NCBI GenBank assembly: GCA_024280065.1
Contig: JAJRQX010000186.1
Span: 1 to 14,784 of the forward strand
Origin: Aquificota bacterium
GTDB taxonomy: Bacteria; Aquificota; Aquificia; Aquificales; Aquificaceae
Reading direction: 5' to 3'
Length of the DNA stretch: 14,784 nucleotides
This document shows, piece by piece, positions 5,669 through 12,693 of the stretch (position 1 is its first letter; each line of letters opens with the position of its first letter). The notes under the pieces are model-generated. The model was not told where the DNA came from and ran no database searches. It was given only the letters and a program-made list of their open reading frames with translations. The position numbers were made by a program, and so were the translations under genes.

Positions 5669-7871
5669 GGGGGCTGTCCAGGGAGTCGGCTTTCGCCCTT
5701 TCGTCTTCAGGATAGCTGGGAGCCTTAACCTTCAAGGTTGGGTTGTAAACGACACCTCTGGAGTCACTCTTGAGGTGGAAGGTGAGAAAGGGAAAGTGGA
5801 CGCCTTCTTAATGAAACTGAACACAGAGAAACCTCCCCTCGCGAGGATCTACTCCCAAGAGGTGGAGTTTCTGGAACCAATAGGCTACAGGACCTTTGAG
5901 ATAAGGGAGAGCGAAGAGAAAGGGGGTAAAGAGGTAGTCATACTCCCGGACATAGCCACTTGTGAGGAGTGTCTTAGGGAGGTTTTCAACCCCTTGGACA
6001 GGCGCTACAGGTATCCGTTTACCAACTGCACCAACTGCGGCCCCCGCTTCACGATCATAGAGAGGCTCCCTTACGACAGACCCAACACCACCATGAAGGT
6101 TTTTGAGATGTGCTTTAAGTGTAGGGAAGAGTATGAAGACCCGATGGACAGAAGGTTTCATGCACAACCAAACGCTTGTCCTGCCTGCGGTCCGTGGCTG
6201 ACCTTAATTGACAGGAGAGGGAGTGTTCTCGGAGAAGGTGATGAAGCCCTAAGGTGGACTGTCGACTTCATAAGAAAAGGCTATATAATGGCTGTAAAGG
6301 GTATTGGGGGTTTCCATCTTATCTGCGATGCACTGAACGAAAAGGCGGTAAGGACTTTAAGGGAGAGAAAGAGGAGAAAAGAGAAACCCTTCGCGGTCAT
6401 GTTTAGGGATTTAGACCAAGTGGAGGATTTCGCCCAGTTGACTGACCTTGAAAGGAGCCTGATCACAGCACCGGAAAGGCCCATAGTCCTCGTCAGAAAG
6501 AGAAAAGACCTTGCACCCTCCGTGGCCCCCGGTCTGAAGAGGATAGGGGTCTTCCTGCCATACACACCTCTGCACCACATTATCCTCAGGGAGCTGAACA
6601 CACCCGTAGTGGCCACCTCTGGCAATCTCTCGGAGGAGCCTATAGTCAAGGACAACAGGGAGGCCCTGAGGAAGCTGTCCCCTATAGCCGATTACATCCT
6701 GGTCCACAACAGGGAGATAAAAAGAAGGTGCGATGACTCTGTGGTGAAGGTGGTAGGGGGTATCCCGACCCCGATAAGGAGGTCAAGGGGATACACTCCC
6801 ATGCCTGTAGTTCTCCCCTTCAGACTCAGGAAGAAGGTTCTCGCGGTCGGGGGTATGTTCAAAAACACCTTTGCGATAGGCTTTGAGGACAGGGTCATAA
6901 TGAGCCAGCACGTAGGAGACGTAGACAATTTCCCGACCTTGAAGGCTTTTGAAGAGTCTGTCCTTGACCTCATGTACCTATACGGCTTTGAGCCTGAGAT
7001 GGTGATGGCAGACCTACACCCGAGGTACGAAACTACAAGGTGGGCGGAGGAGTTCGCTAGGTCTAAGGGAATTCCCATTGTAAAGGTCCAGCACCACGTA
7101 GCCCATATACTCTCCTGCATGGCAGAAAAAGGTTTGAAGGGAGAGGTCCTTGGCATTGCGTGGGACGGGACCGGCTATGGGACGGATGGAACTGTGTGGG
7201 GAGGGGAGTTCCTTATTGTAAACTACCAGGACTTTAAAAGGATGTTTAGGTTCAAACCCTTCAGGCTGATAGGGGGTGAAAAGGCTGTAAAGGAGCCTAG
7301 AAGGGTCGCCCTGTCCCTTATCCTTGAAACCCTCGGTGAGGAGAGGGCAAGGGAGCTAATGAGGGGTGTTTTCGCAGAGAAGGAGCTTAATTGCCTCATA
7401 ACTATATGGAAGAAGGGCTTAAACTCCCCCATAGCCTCCTCGGTGGGGAGGCTCTTTGATGGTGTAGCCTCCCTTTTGGGTGTGAAGCACAAGATCTCCT
7501 TTGAGGGCCAGGCGGCCATGATACTGGAGGACATGTTTGATCCTTACGAGAGAGGACACTACCCATACGAAATCAAAGAGGGTGAAGTGGACTGGAGACC
7601 CACCATAGTGGCTATTCTTGAGGACAAGCAGAGGAACAGGGTCCCGTCAAGGTTCATAAACACCCTTGCAAGGATAATTTTTGAGGTGGTGAAAGAGTTA
7701 GGGCTTGAAGATGTTTGCCTTTCTGGGGGTGTCTTCCAAAACGACCCGCTCGTCTCAAGGGTGAGGGAACTCTTGGAGGGGAAAGGGTACAGGATCCACA
7801 CCCACCAGAAGGTCCCTCCCAACGACGGGGGTATAGCCCTAGGACAGGCGGTTTACAGGAACGTTGGCTGA
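5640..7871 (+). CDS. hypF: HypF carbamoyltransferase (cyanide-ligand synthesis)
   Basis: 743 residues from the ATG at 5640, which has GGAG 4 nt upstream and places the acylphosphatase motif VQGVGFRPF at residues 13-21 as expected; a longer frame from 5601 is less likely. Domain order is standard: acylphosphatase-like (1-90); paired zinc fingers with Cys108, 111, 130, 133 and Cys158, 161, 180, 183; a YrdC-like domain (about 205-385, KGIGGFHL at 220-227); and a Kae1-like domain with metal-binding histidines in VQHHVAHI (483-490), DGTGYGTDGTVWGGEF, and SGGVFQN near the end. HypF converts carbamoyl phosphate and ATP to a carbamoyl adenylate and transfers the group to the C-terminal Cys of HypE, encoded at 11695-12693. 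The start overlaps hypA by 29 nt. Confidence 0.97.
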   Translation: MRVRLRVRIKGAVQGVGFRPFVFRIAGSLNLQGWVVNDTSGVTLEVEGEKGKVDAFLMKLNTEKPPLARIYSQEVEFLEPIGYRTFEIRESEEKGGKEVVILPDIATCEECLREVFNPLDRRYRYPFTNCTNCGPRFTIIERLPYDRPNTTMKVFEMCFKCREEYEDPMDRRFHAQPNACPACGPWLTLIDRRGSVLGEGDEALRWTVDFIRKGYIMAVKGIGGFHLICDALNEKAVRTLRERKRRKEKPFAVMFRDLDQVEDFAQLTDLERSLITAPERPIVLVRKRKDLAPSVAPGLKRIGVFLPYTPLHHIILRELNTPVVATSGNLSEEPIVKDNREALRKLSPIADYILVHNREIKRRCDDSVVKVVGGIPTPIRRSRGYTPMPVVLPFRLRKKVLAVGGMFKNTFAIGFEDRVIMSQHVGDVDNFPTLKAFEESVLDLMYLYGFEPEMVMADLHPRYETTRWAEEFARSKGIPIVKVQHHVAHILSCMAEKGLKGEVLGIAWDGTGYGTDGTVWGGEFLIVNYQDFKRMFRFKPFRLIGGEKAVKEPRRVALSLILETLGEERARELMRGVFAEKELNCLITIWKKGLNSPIASSVGRLFDGVASLLGVKHKISFEGQAAMILEDMFDPYERGHYPYEIKEGEVDWRPTIVAILEDKQRNRVPSRFINTLARIIFEVVKELGLEDVCLSGGVFQNDPLVSRVRELLEGKGYRIHTHQKVPPNDGGIALGQAVYRNVG

Positions 7872-7879
7872 GCTATATT
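7852..7879 (+). promoter_or_regulatory. Promoter of hypB-tetR, inside the end of hypF
   Basis: TTTACA (7852-7857, five of six) is followed by 16 nt and TATATT (7874-7879, five of six); TATTAT at 7876-7881 is an alternative -10 with 18-nt spacing. The predicted start near 7886 lies within the following palindrome. Spacing of -35, -10 and operator matches that of the hya promoter exactly (16 nt, then 5 nt). hypB could thus be expressed apart from hypAF. Confidence 0.55.
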
Positions 7880-7882
7880 ATT

Positions 7883-7900
7883 CCTGAACGATTGTTCAGG
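7883..7900 (+). promoter_or_regulatory. Operator-like palindrome O3 before hypB
   Basis: CCTGAACGATTGTTCAGG: perfect 7-bp arms around GATT. It is the best of the three related sites in the window and lies over the predicted start of transcription, between the hypF stop and the hypB ribosome site. Its size and architecture suit a TetR-family dimer, and the tetR gene is immediately downstream of hypB, so autoregulation is likely. As RNA it could fold into a small stem, but no U-tract follows, so it is not a typical terminator. Confidence 0.65.
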
Positions 7901-7909
7901 GGGTCTGTT

Positions 7910-8590
7910 ATGTGCTCCGAGTGTGGCTGTGGGCATACCAAGAAGATCCTTGAGGTCTCTTCCAAGATCCTTGAGGAGAATGACTTACAAGCGGAGAAGA
8001 ACAGGGAACACTTCAGCAGGCACCACATACTAGCGGTGAACCTCATGAGCTCCCCTGGGGCGGGGAAGACCACACTCCTTGAGAAGACTGCAGACCTGCT
8101 CAGAGGTGAGTTCAGGATAGGGGTAGTGGAGGGAGATCTTGAAACGAGCAGAGATACGGACCGCCTGAGGGCGAGGGGTGTTCCTGTGGTCCAGATAACG
8201 ACCGGTCAGGCATGCCACCTTGATGCTTTTATGGTCCACGAAGGGATCCACAGTCTCCCACTTGAAGACCTTGACATCGTATTCATAGAAAATGTAGGGA
8301 ACCTTGTATGTCCAGCCTCATACGATGTGGGAGCCCATCTGAACGTGGTTCTGCTTTCTGTGACGGAGGGAGACGACAAACCCGAGAAGTATCCAATTAT
8401 ATTCAGATCCGCAGACCTCATGCTTATCACCAAAACGGACCTCTTACCCTACGTTGACTTCAGCATAGAAAGAGCTGTTAAGCTGGCCAAGACCGTTAAC
8501 CCATCCATTGACGTGATCTTGGTGTCCTCCAAAACAGAGGAAGGTATGGAGGAGTGGTTAAACTACATAAAGAAGAGGTTGGGTGCGTGA
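7910..8590 (+). CDS. hypB: HypB, GTPase for nickel insertion
   Basis: 226 residues from the ATG at 7910, preferred over the open frame running back into hypF because it gives the canonical N-terminus MCSECGCGH, whose Cys2, Cys5 and Cys7 form the CxxCGC high-affinity nickel site, and because AGGGGG lies just upstream. The GTPase P-loop is SSPGAGKTT (47-55); the guanine-specificity motif is TKTD (174-177). The GTPase-domain metal site is Cys102-His103 with Cys134, spaced as Cys166-His167 and Cys198 in E. coli HypB. There is no long poly-His stretch, so a nickel-storage role is unlikely. Residues 12-25 contain a repeated heptad (KILEVSS, KILEEND) encoded by a 13-nt direct repeat at 7943-7955 and 7964-7976. 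With HypA it loads nickel into the large subunit. Confidence 0.97.
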   Translation: MCSECGCGHTKKILEVSSKILEENDLQAEKNREHFSRHHILAVNLMSSPGAGKTTLLEKTADLLRGEFRIGVVEGDLETSRDTDRLRARGVPVVQITTGQACHLDAFMVHEGIHSLPLEDLDIVFIENVGNLVCPASYDVGAHLNVVLLSVTEGDDKPEKYPIIFRSADLMLITKTDLLPYVDFSIERAVKLAKTVNPSIDVILVSSKTEEGMEEWLNYIKKRLGA

Positions 8591-9192
8591 ACAGGAAAGT
8601 AGCCCGTGAAAAGTTCAAGGAAGAGAAGAAAATCCAGATAATAAGAACAGCCTGCAGGCTCTTTGCCCAGAAGGGCTACTACTCAACAACCATGCCGGAC
8701 ATAGCCCAGAGCCTCGGTATGAGCGTGGGGAACCTATATAACTACTTTGAGTCCAAAGAGGAGCTCGCGAAGGAGGTGATGCTGACCGTTTCAAGATGGG
8801 TGGCCGAGAGGCTCAGGGCCATAAACGAGGAGGACATACCCACCAAGGAGAAGATCAGGAAGCTTGTAGAGAGCTTCTTTGAAATATCCCTTAAGGAACC
8901 CGAACTCATAGACTACTTCCTTAGGGTCTTCCTGGCCAACAGGGAGGTGTTCCAAGATGGATGTCAGGGTTTCGCCTGTGTCGGTGAGGTGGTCACCGAG
9001 ATAATGGTCCTCCTATCAAAAGGTGTTGAGAGGGGAGAGCTGAGGAACCAGGGGTTCTTTCCGGCCTTCGTCACCATAATGGGTCCTATGGGAGGTATGG
9101 TCTTCCTCCACGGAGAGGGTGTTTTGGAAAAACCCCTAATGGACTACGTGGATGAGGTCGCCCTAAATATCTGGAACGCCCTCAGATCTTAG
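8587..9192 (+). CDS. TetR/AcrR-family repressor, probable regulator of the hydrogenase genes
   Basis: 201 residues from a GTG at 8587 that overlaps the hypB stop (GTGA). Residues 14-60 form the TetR DNA-binding domain: IIRTACRLFAQKGYYSTTMPDIAQSLGMSVGNLYNYFESKEEL is a textbook match, with the recognition helix around MSVGNLYNYF. The C-terminal ligand domain is not diagnostic for an inducer. Cys126 and Cys131 (CQGFAC) sit close together and might sense redox state or metal, but this is speculation. Co-transcription with hypB and the three shared operator-like sites at hyaA, hypA and hypB make control of the hydrogenase and maturation genes the best inference. Its last 30 nt overlap the end of hypC on the other strand. 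Family certain; target inferred. Confidence 0.92.
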   Translation: MNRKVAREKFKEEKKIQIIRTACRLFAQKGYYSTTMPDIAQSLGMSVGNLYNYFESKEELAKEVMLTVSRWVAERLRAINEEDIPTKEKIRKLVESFFEISLKEPELIDYFLRVFLANREVFQDGCQGFACVGEVVTEIMVLLSKGVERGELRNQGFFPAFVTIMGPMGGMVFLHGEGVLEKPLMDYVDEVALNIWNALRS

Positions 9193-9402
9193 GGCCTCCT
9201 CGAAGAGCTCCAGACTCTTCCTTGCTTCCTCCTCGTTTAGCTTCTGTATGGCGAACCCGACATGTATCAGGACATAGTCCCCCTCCTTAACTTCTTCCTG
9301 AATGAGGTCAAGGGAAACCACCCTCCTGACACCAAGGGTCTCCACGAGAGCTGTGTTATCTTCCTTTATCTTAAGTATCCTTGACGGGACGGCCAGGCAC
9401 AT
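9163..9402 (-). CDS. hypC: HypC, hydrogenase assembly chaperone
   Basis: 79 residues starting MCLAVPSRIL. Cys2, exposed after removal of Met1, is the residue by which HypC binds the iron centre and the large-subunit precursor. The family's following beta-barrel region (VETLGVRRVVSLDLI, GDYVLIHVGFAIQKL) is intact, and the length is typical. HypC works with HypD, whose 3' end is at the right edge of the window, as the scaffold on which Fe(CN)2CO is built. The gene stands alone on the minus strand, diverging from the second hydrogenase with a 23-nt gap and converging on tetR with a 30-nt overlap. It has no ribosome site; a TATAAT box lies 11 nt before its ATG. It is the only hypC-like gene seen, so it may serve both hydrogenases. 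Confidence 0.96.
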   Translation of the reverse strand: MCLAVPSRILKIKEDNTALVETLGVRRVVSLDLIQEEVKEGDYVLIHVGFAIQKLNEEEARKSLELFEEALRSEGVPDI

Positions 9403-9409
9403 AACTAAT
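9381..9409 (+). promoter_or_regulatory. Candidate promoter for the second hydrogenase operon
   Basis: TTGACG (9381-9386, five of six) lies inside the hypC coding region on the opposite strand, followed by 17 nt and ACTAAT (9404-9409, four of six). A start near 9416 would leave about 10 nt of leader before the small-subunit ATG. The 23-nt gap between divergent genes means any promoter must overlap hypC. Confidence 0.4.
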
Positions 9410-9417
9410 TTAAATTA
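9406..9417. promoter_or_regulatory. AT-rich perfect palindrome in the hypC / group 2 hydrogenase gap
   Basis: TAATTTAAATTA is a 12-bp perfect palindrome filling half of the 23-nt intergenic gap and overlapping both candidate -10 regions. It may be a regulatory site or simply the melting region of two back-to-back promoters. Confidence 0.3.
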
Positions 9418-9419
9418 TA
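9414..9419 (-). promoter_or_regulatory. -10 box for hypC, suggesting a leaderless or very short leader
   Basis: On the minus strand a perfect TATAAT is followed by 11 nt and the hypC ATG, placing the start of transcription within about 5 nt of the start codon. No ribosome site is present. No convincing -35 is visible at the right spacing inside the neighbouring gene. Confidence 0.45.
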
Positions 9420-9425
9420 AGGCGT

Positions 9426-10352
9426 ATGGAGAAACTGAACCTCCTCTGGATCCAGGGGCTTACCTGCGGTGGAAACACCCAGTCCTTACTCTGTGCGGAA
9501 GAGACGCTTCTGAACACCTTCCTTAAGAAGGTAAACCTCCTTGTCCACCCGGGTCTGTCCCTAGATGAGGACTTAGAAAAAACCGTTGAGGCTGTCCTCA
9601 AGGGAGATGTCAGGCTCGATATATTAGCTGTGGAGGGGGCTGTCAGGGAAAGGGGAAAGGGGCTCTACACCGTATTGGACATGAGGTTTGATGAGGTTCT
9701 CAGAAAGCTGTGCGGTGTAGCGAACTACGTCATCGCAGTGGGGAACTGTGCGGCTTACGGTAACATACCAGCCCTGAAAGAGGGTTCGGTAAAGGGTTTA
9801 CAATTCAGGTTCACGGAAAGGGGAGGGTTCCTCGGAGATGGATTCAGGTCAAAGTCTGGCCTGCCTGTAATAAACCTGACCGGGTGTCCAGTTCACCCAG
9901 AGTGGTTCATAAGCACGGTCCTTCAGATAGCATCTGGGAGACCTCCCAAGCTTGACAGTCTCGGAAGACCTAAGGAGTTCTATACCTACTTCACCCACGA
10001 CGGGTGTCTGAGAAACCAGTATTACGAGTGGAGGGTAGAGGCTGAGGTCTTGGGCAGGAAGGAAGGCTGTTTGTTTTACAGGTTCGGGTGCAGGGGACCT
10101 ATGACAAGGTCCTCCTGCAACAGGATCCTCTGGAACGGTGTTAGCTCCAAGACCAGGTCCGGTCAGCCCTGCTTCGGGTGCACAGAGTTTGACTTTCCAA
10201 GGGAGAACATCTGGGAGACAAAATACAACATGGGTATACCAGCTGAGTTACCGCCAGGTGTGTCTCTAAGGGGATACATAATGATGTCAGGAGTGGCCAA
10301 GACCTTCACTCCCGATAGGCTCAGGAGGAGGCTCCTGGATGAGGATGACTAG
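9426..10352 (+). CDS. hupS: [NiFe]-hydrogenase small subunit, soluble group 2 type
   Basis: 308 residues, with no Tat signal and no membrane anchor, so a cytoplasmic enzyme. The proximal cluster site is atypical: Cys14, Asn17, Cys108 and Cys154, with Asn (TCGGNTQS) where group 1 enzymes have Cys. The same replacement is known in cyanobacterial HupS. Distal ligands are His191, Cys194, Cys215 and Cys222; medial ligands are Cys231, Cys249 and Cys252 in CNRILW and PCFGCTEFDF. The cysteines that confer O2 tolerance on the group 1 enzyme are absent. Overall this fits group 2 uptake or sensory hydrogenases, including the soluble Aquificales form, which has been proposed to supply electrons for reductive carbon fixation. 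Start at the ATG following an AAGG weak ribosome site. The end overlaps the large subunit gene by 14 nt. Confidence 0.94.
   Translation: MEKLNLLWIQGLTCGGNTQSLLCAEETLLNTFLKKVNLLVHPGLSLDEDLEKTVEAVLKGDVRLDILAVEGAVRERGKGLYTVLDMRFDEVLRKLCGVANYVIAVGNCAAYGNIPALKEGSVKGLQFRFTERGGFLGDGFRSKSGLPVINLTGCPVHPEWFISTVLQIASGRPPKLDSLGRPKEFYTYFTHDGCLRNQYYEWRVEAEVLGRKEGCLFYRFGCRGPMTRSSCNRILWNGVSSKTRSGQPCFGCTEFDFPRENIWETKYNMGIPAELPPGVSLRGYIMMSGVAKTFTPDRLRRRLLDEDD
10322..10337 (+). promoter_or_regulatory. Potential RNA hairpin masking the large-subunit ribosome site
   Basis: CAGGAG-GAGG-CTCCTG forms a perfect 6-bp stem with a 4-nt loop immediately before the large-subunit ATG at 10339. The AGGAGG ribosome site lies in its left arm and loop. 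Ribosomes translating the small subunit would open it, which could tie large-subunit translation to that of the small subunit. Confidence 0.4.
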
Positions 10353-11682
10353 GGACCTGCTTACCAGATTGGAAGGGGAGGTTGAGCTTAAGGTCTTCTG
10401 GTCGGACGGTAGGATAAAGGATGCCTACGTGGTAGTACCCACCTACAGGGGTTTTGAGAATATACTCAAAGGAAGACCGATCCTGGACGCATTGGTGATA
10501 ACACCGAGGGTCTGCGGGATCTGCGGACACGCTCATCTGAGGGCAACGGTGGAGGCTATAGAGGATGCTTACAGGAGAGCCGGGAGGAGGGTCGGGATCA
10601 CTCGTAAGGCTGAAATCTTAAGAGATGTGACCACCTCCCTTGAGATAGTCCAGAACCACATAAGATGGTTCTACCTATACTTCATGCCGGAGTTGGTCAA
10701 GCTGAAACCTGAACTGAAGGAGAGGTTCGGACCCTTCACAGGTTCACGGTGGAAGGAGGGTATAGAGGCGAGTAACTACGCTACCAAAGCCATAGCCCTC
10801 ATCGCAGGCCAATGGCCCCACAACTCCTATATGGTCCCAGGGGGTGTTACTTGCGATCCAATGGAAGCAGACATCAGGAAGGTGGAGGCCCTCGTGAACA
10901 GGGTGATCAGCTTTTTTGAGGAGAAAGTGGTAGGCATGGACTGGAGGAGTTACCTGAAGCTGAGGGGATCAAACCTCCTGAGCAAGGTGATAGGAGACCT
11001 CGGGACATTCGCAGAAGTGTGTTTGGAAAATGGTCTTGATATCGCTGGAAGGAGCTATGGAAGGTTCCTGACGGGTGGTAGCATACATCCGTGCATCTCC
11101 TCAGGGGTTAAGTCCAAGAGGACCTGTGAGTTTAACCTCAGCAAAGTTTCGGAGCTGGACACACACTCCTTCCTATCAAGGAACGGGAAAGGTTACAGCT
11201 GGTCAAAGACAGCTAGGTACAGGGGTCTCCCCTTCGAGACAGGTCCCCTGGCAAGGCAGATCATATCGAAGAACCCGAGGATCACTTCCCTCTACAGGAA
11301 GTTTAAGGACAGCGTACTGGTGAGGGTCTGGGCGAGAGTTGATGAGATACTTATCCTATCCCTGGCTATCCTTGAAAAGTTGAGGAGAGTTGACCTCTCG
11401 GAGGAGAGTTGGGTGGATCCTGGAGTGGATCCTAAGAAGTTTTCGGGGAAAGGTGTCGGCGTTGTGGAAGCTGCAAGGGGAACCCTGATACACAAGGTAA
11501 GGGTTGAGAGGGGGAGGATAGCCTACTACGATATAATCACACCCACCGTATGGAACTTAGGTCCGAGGGACGACAGGTATTTGGGGGTGGTTGAGAAGGC
11601 TATGATAGGTCTTACATCAAGGAAGATAGCCCACATAGTTCTCAGGAGCTTTGACGTCTGTTCTGTCTGCACGAGCCACTGA
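10339..11682 (+). CDS. hupL: [NiFe]-hydrogenase large subunit, group 2 type, without C-terminal extension
   Basis: 447 residues, shorter than the group 1 subunit in this window. The N-terminal ligand motif RVCGIC supplies Cys59 and Cys62. The C-terminal motif DVCSVCTSH supplies Cys441 and Cys444, and the protein ends exactly at that His447, so no maturation protease is needed. Regulatory (HoxC/HupV) hydrogenases also lack the extension; cyanobacterial group 2 uptake enzymes have it. The ATG at 10339 has AGGAGGAGG about 7 nt upstream; ATG 10345 is a less likely alternative. The gene overlaps the small subunit by 14 nt and is followed 12 nt later by hypE, making a three-gene unit. No histidine kinase or other sensory partner is seen nearby, which weakens a sensor role but does not exclude it. 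Confidence 0.95.
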   Translation: MRMTRDLLTRLEGEVELKVFWSDGRIKDAYVVVPTYRGFENILKGRPILDALVITPRVCGICGHAHLRATVEAIEDAYRRAGRRVGITRKAEILRDVTTSLEIVQNHIRWFYLYFMPELVKLKPELKERFGPFTGSRWKEGIEASNYATKAIALIAGQWPHNSYMVPGGVTCDPMEADIRKVEALVNRVISFFEEKVVGMDWRSYLKLRGSNLLSKVIGDLGTFAEVCLENGLDIAGRSYGRFLTGGSIHPCISSGVKSKRTCEFNLSKVSELDTHSFLSRNGKGYSWSKTARYRGLPFETGPLARQIISKNPRITSLYRKFKDSVLVRVWARVDEILILSLAILEKLRRVDLSEESWVDPGVDPKKFSGKGVGVVEAARGTLIHKVRVERGRIAYYDIITPTVWNLGPRDDRYLGVVEKAMIGLTSRKIAHIVLRSFDVCSVCTSH

Positions 11683-11694
11683 AGGAGGGTAGGA

Positions 11695-12693
11695 ATGAAG
11701 TTCATCACGGTTGCCCACGGATCCGGGGGCGAGGAAACAAGAAAGCTCATAGAGGAGGTCTTCCTTAGGGAGTTCTCTGATCCTGTCCTTACTGACCTTG
11801 AAGACTCCGCACTCCTTGATGTTCCCAGAAGGATAGCCTTCACCACGGATGGTTTTACAGTATCTCCCATATTCTTCAGAGGCGGGGACATAGGGAAGTT
11901 GGCTGTCTCTGGGACCGTGAACGACCTTGCGGTGACGGGAGCAAAGCCAATCTTCATGTCCGTCTCCTTCATAATAGAGGAGGGCTTTCCCCTTGAGGAC
12001 CTGAAGAGGATCGTGAGGAGCATGAAGGAGACAGCGGAGGAGGTAAGCCTCCGGATAGTTGCGGGTGACACAAAGGTGGTCCCGAAGGGTCAAGTGGACG
12101 GTGTATTCATAACCACCTCCGGTATAGGGGAGGTGCTCCGAAATGGCCTCTCCTCCCGAAACCTCCAGCCGGGAGATCTCATTCTCGTATCGGGGACTGT
12201 AGGGGACCACGGAGCCACGGTGATAGCGGAGAGGGAAGGTATAAACATGGACATGGACCTTGAGAGCGACTGCTCCCCCCTCTGGGACCTTATAGAACCT
12301 CTCCTCAAGGAGCTGAAGACTCTCAGAGCTATGAGGGACCCGACGAGAGGCGGTCTTGCCGCGGTTTTGAACGAGTGGGCAGATGCATCACAGGTCCAGA
12401 TAGAGGTTGATGAGGAGCGGATCCCCGTAAAGGACCAGGTTAGGGGTATCTGTGAGATGCTCGGCTTTGAACCAACCCACTTAGCTAACGAGGGTATGGT
12501 GGTGGTTTGCGTGGGTCAGGATGAAGGTGAGAAGGCCCTTGATCTTCTCAGGAAGCACCCCAAAGGCAAAGATGCCGCAATCGTGGGAAGTGTGGTCTCC
12601 AAGGGGAAGGGCAGGGTAGTTCTGAAGACACCCTACGGTGCTGAAAGGATTCTTGACCCACCATCAGGAGAGCTCCTACCTAGGATATGCTGA
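11695..12693 (+). CDS. hypE: HypE, carbamoyl dehydratase (cyanide-ligand synthesis)
   Basis: 332 residues ending GELLPRIC. The C-terminal Cys332 receives the carbamoyl group from HypF; HypE then dehydrates it with ATP to a thiocyanate that donates cyanide to iron on HypC/HypD. The N-terminal AHGSGG (residues 7-12), the ATP-binding TDGFTVSP and the DIGKLAVSGTVNDLAVTGAKP region are typical of this PurM-like family, as is MRDPTRGGLAAVLNEWA in the middle. A GGAGGG ribosome site lies 5 nt before the ATG, 12 nt after the group 2 large subunit stop, so it is probably in that operon rather than with hypABF. Its last 18 nt, which encode the catalytic tail, overlap the end of hypX on the other strand. 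No sequence defect is seen. Confidence 0.97.
   Translation: MKFITVAHGSGGEETRKLIEEVFLREFSDPVLTDLEDSALLDVPRRIAFTTDGFTVSPIFFRGGDIGKLAVSGTVNDLAVTGAKPIFMSVSFIIEEGFPLEDLKRIVRSMKETAEEVSLRIVAGDTKVVPKGQVDGVFITTSGIGEVLRNGLSSRNLQPGDLILVSGTVGDHGATVIAEREGINMDMDLESDCSPLWDLIEPLLKELKTLRAMRDPTRGGLAAVLNEWADASQVQIEVDEERIPVKDQVRGICEMLGFEPTHLANEGMVVVCVGQDEGEKALDLLRKHPKGKDAAIVGSVVSKGKGRVVLKTPYGAERILDPPSGELLPRIC

Noticed and set aside
6692..7156. 154-codon open frame antisense to hypF
   Set aside because: Same reasoning: the plus strand encodes conserved HypF domains throughout, and the antisense translation shows no motif.
7883..7900. Palindrome before hypB read as a transcription terminator for hypF
   Set aside because: No run of T follows (the next bases are GGGTCTGTT), and the same core occurs at two other promoters, which fits an operator better.
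7943..7976. 13-nt direct repeat, 21 nt apart, in hypB
   Set aside because: It encodes a repeated heptad (KILEVSS, KILEEND) in the helical N-terminal region of HypB; explained by protein structure, not a mobile or regulatory repeat.
11526..12210. Two overlapping antisense open frames across the hupL end and hypE
   Set aside because: They overlap each other in different frames and oppose conserved catalytic regions; neither has a plausible start or domain.
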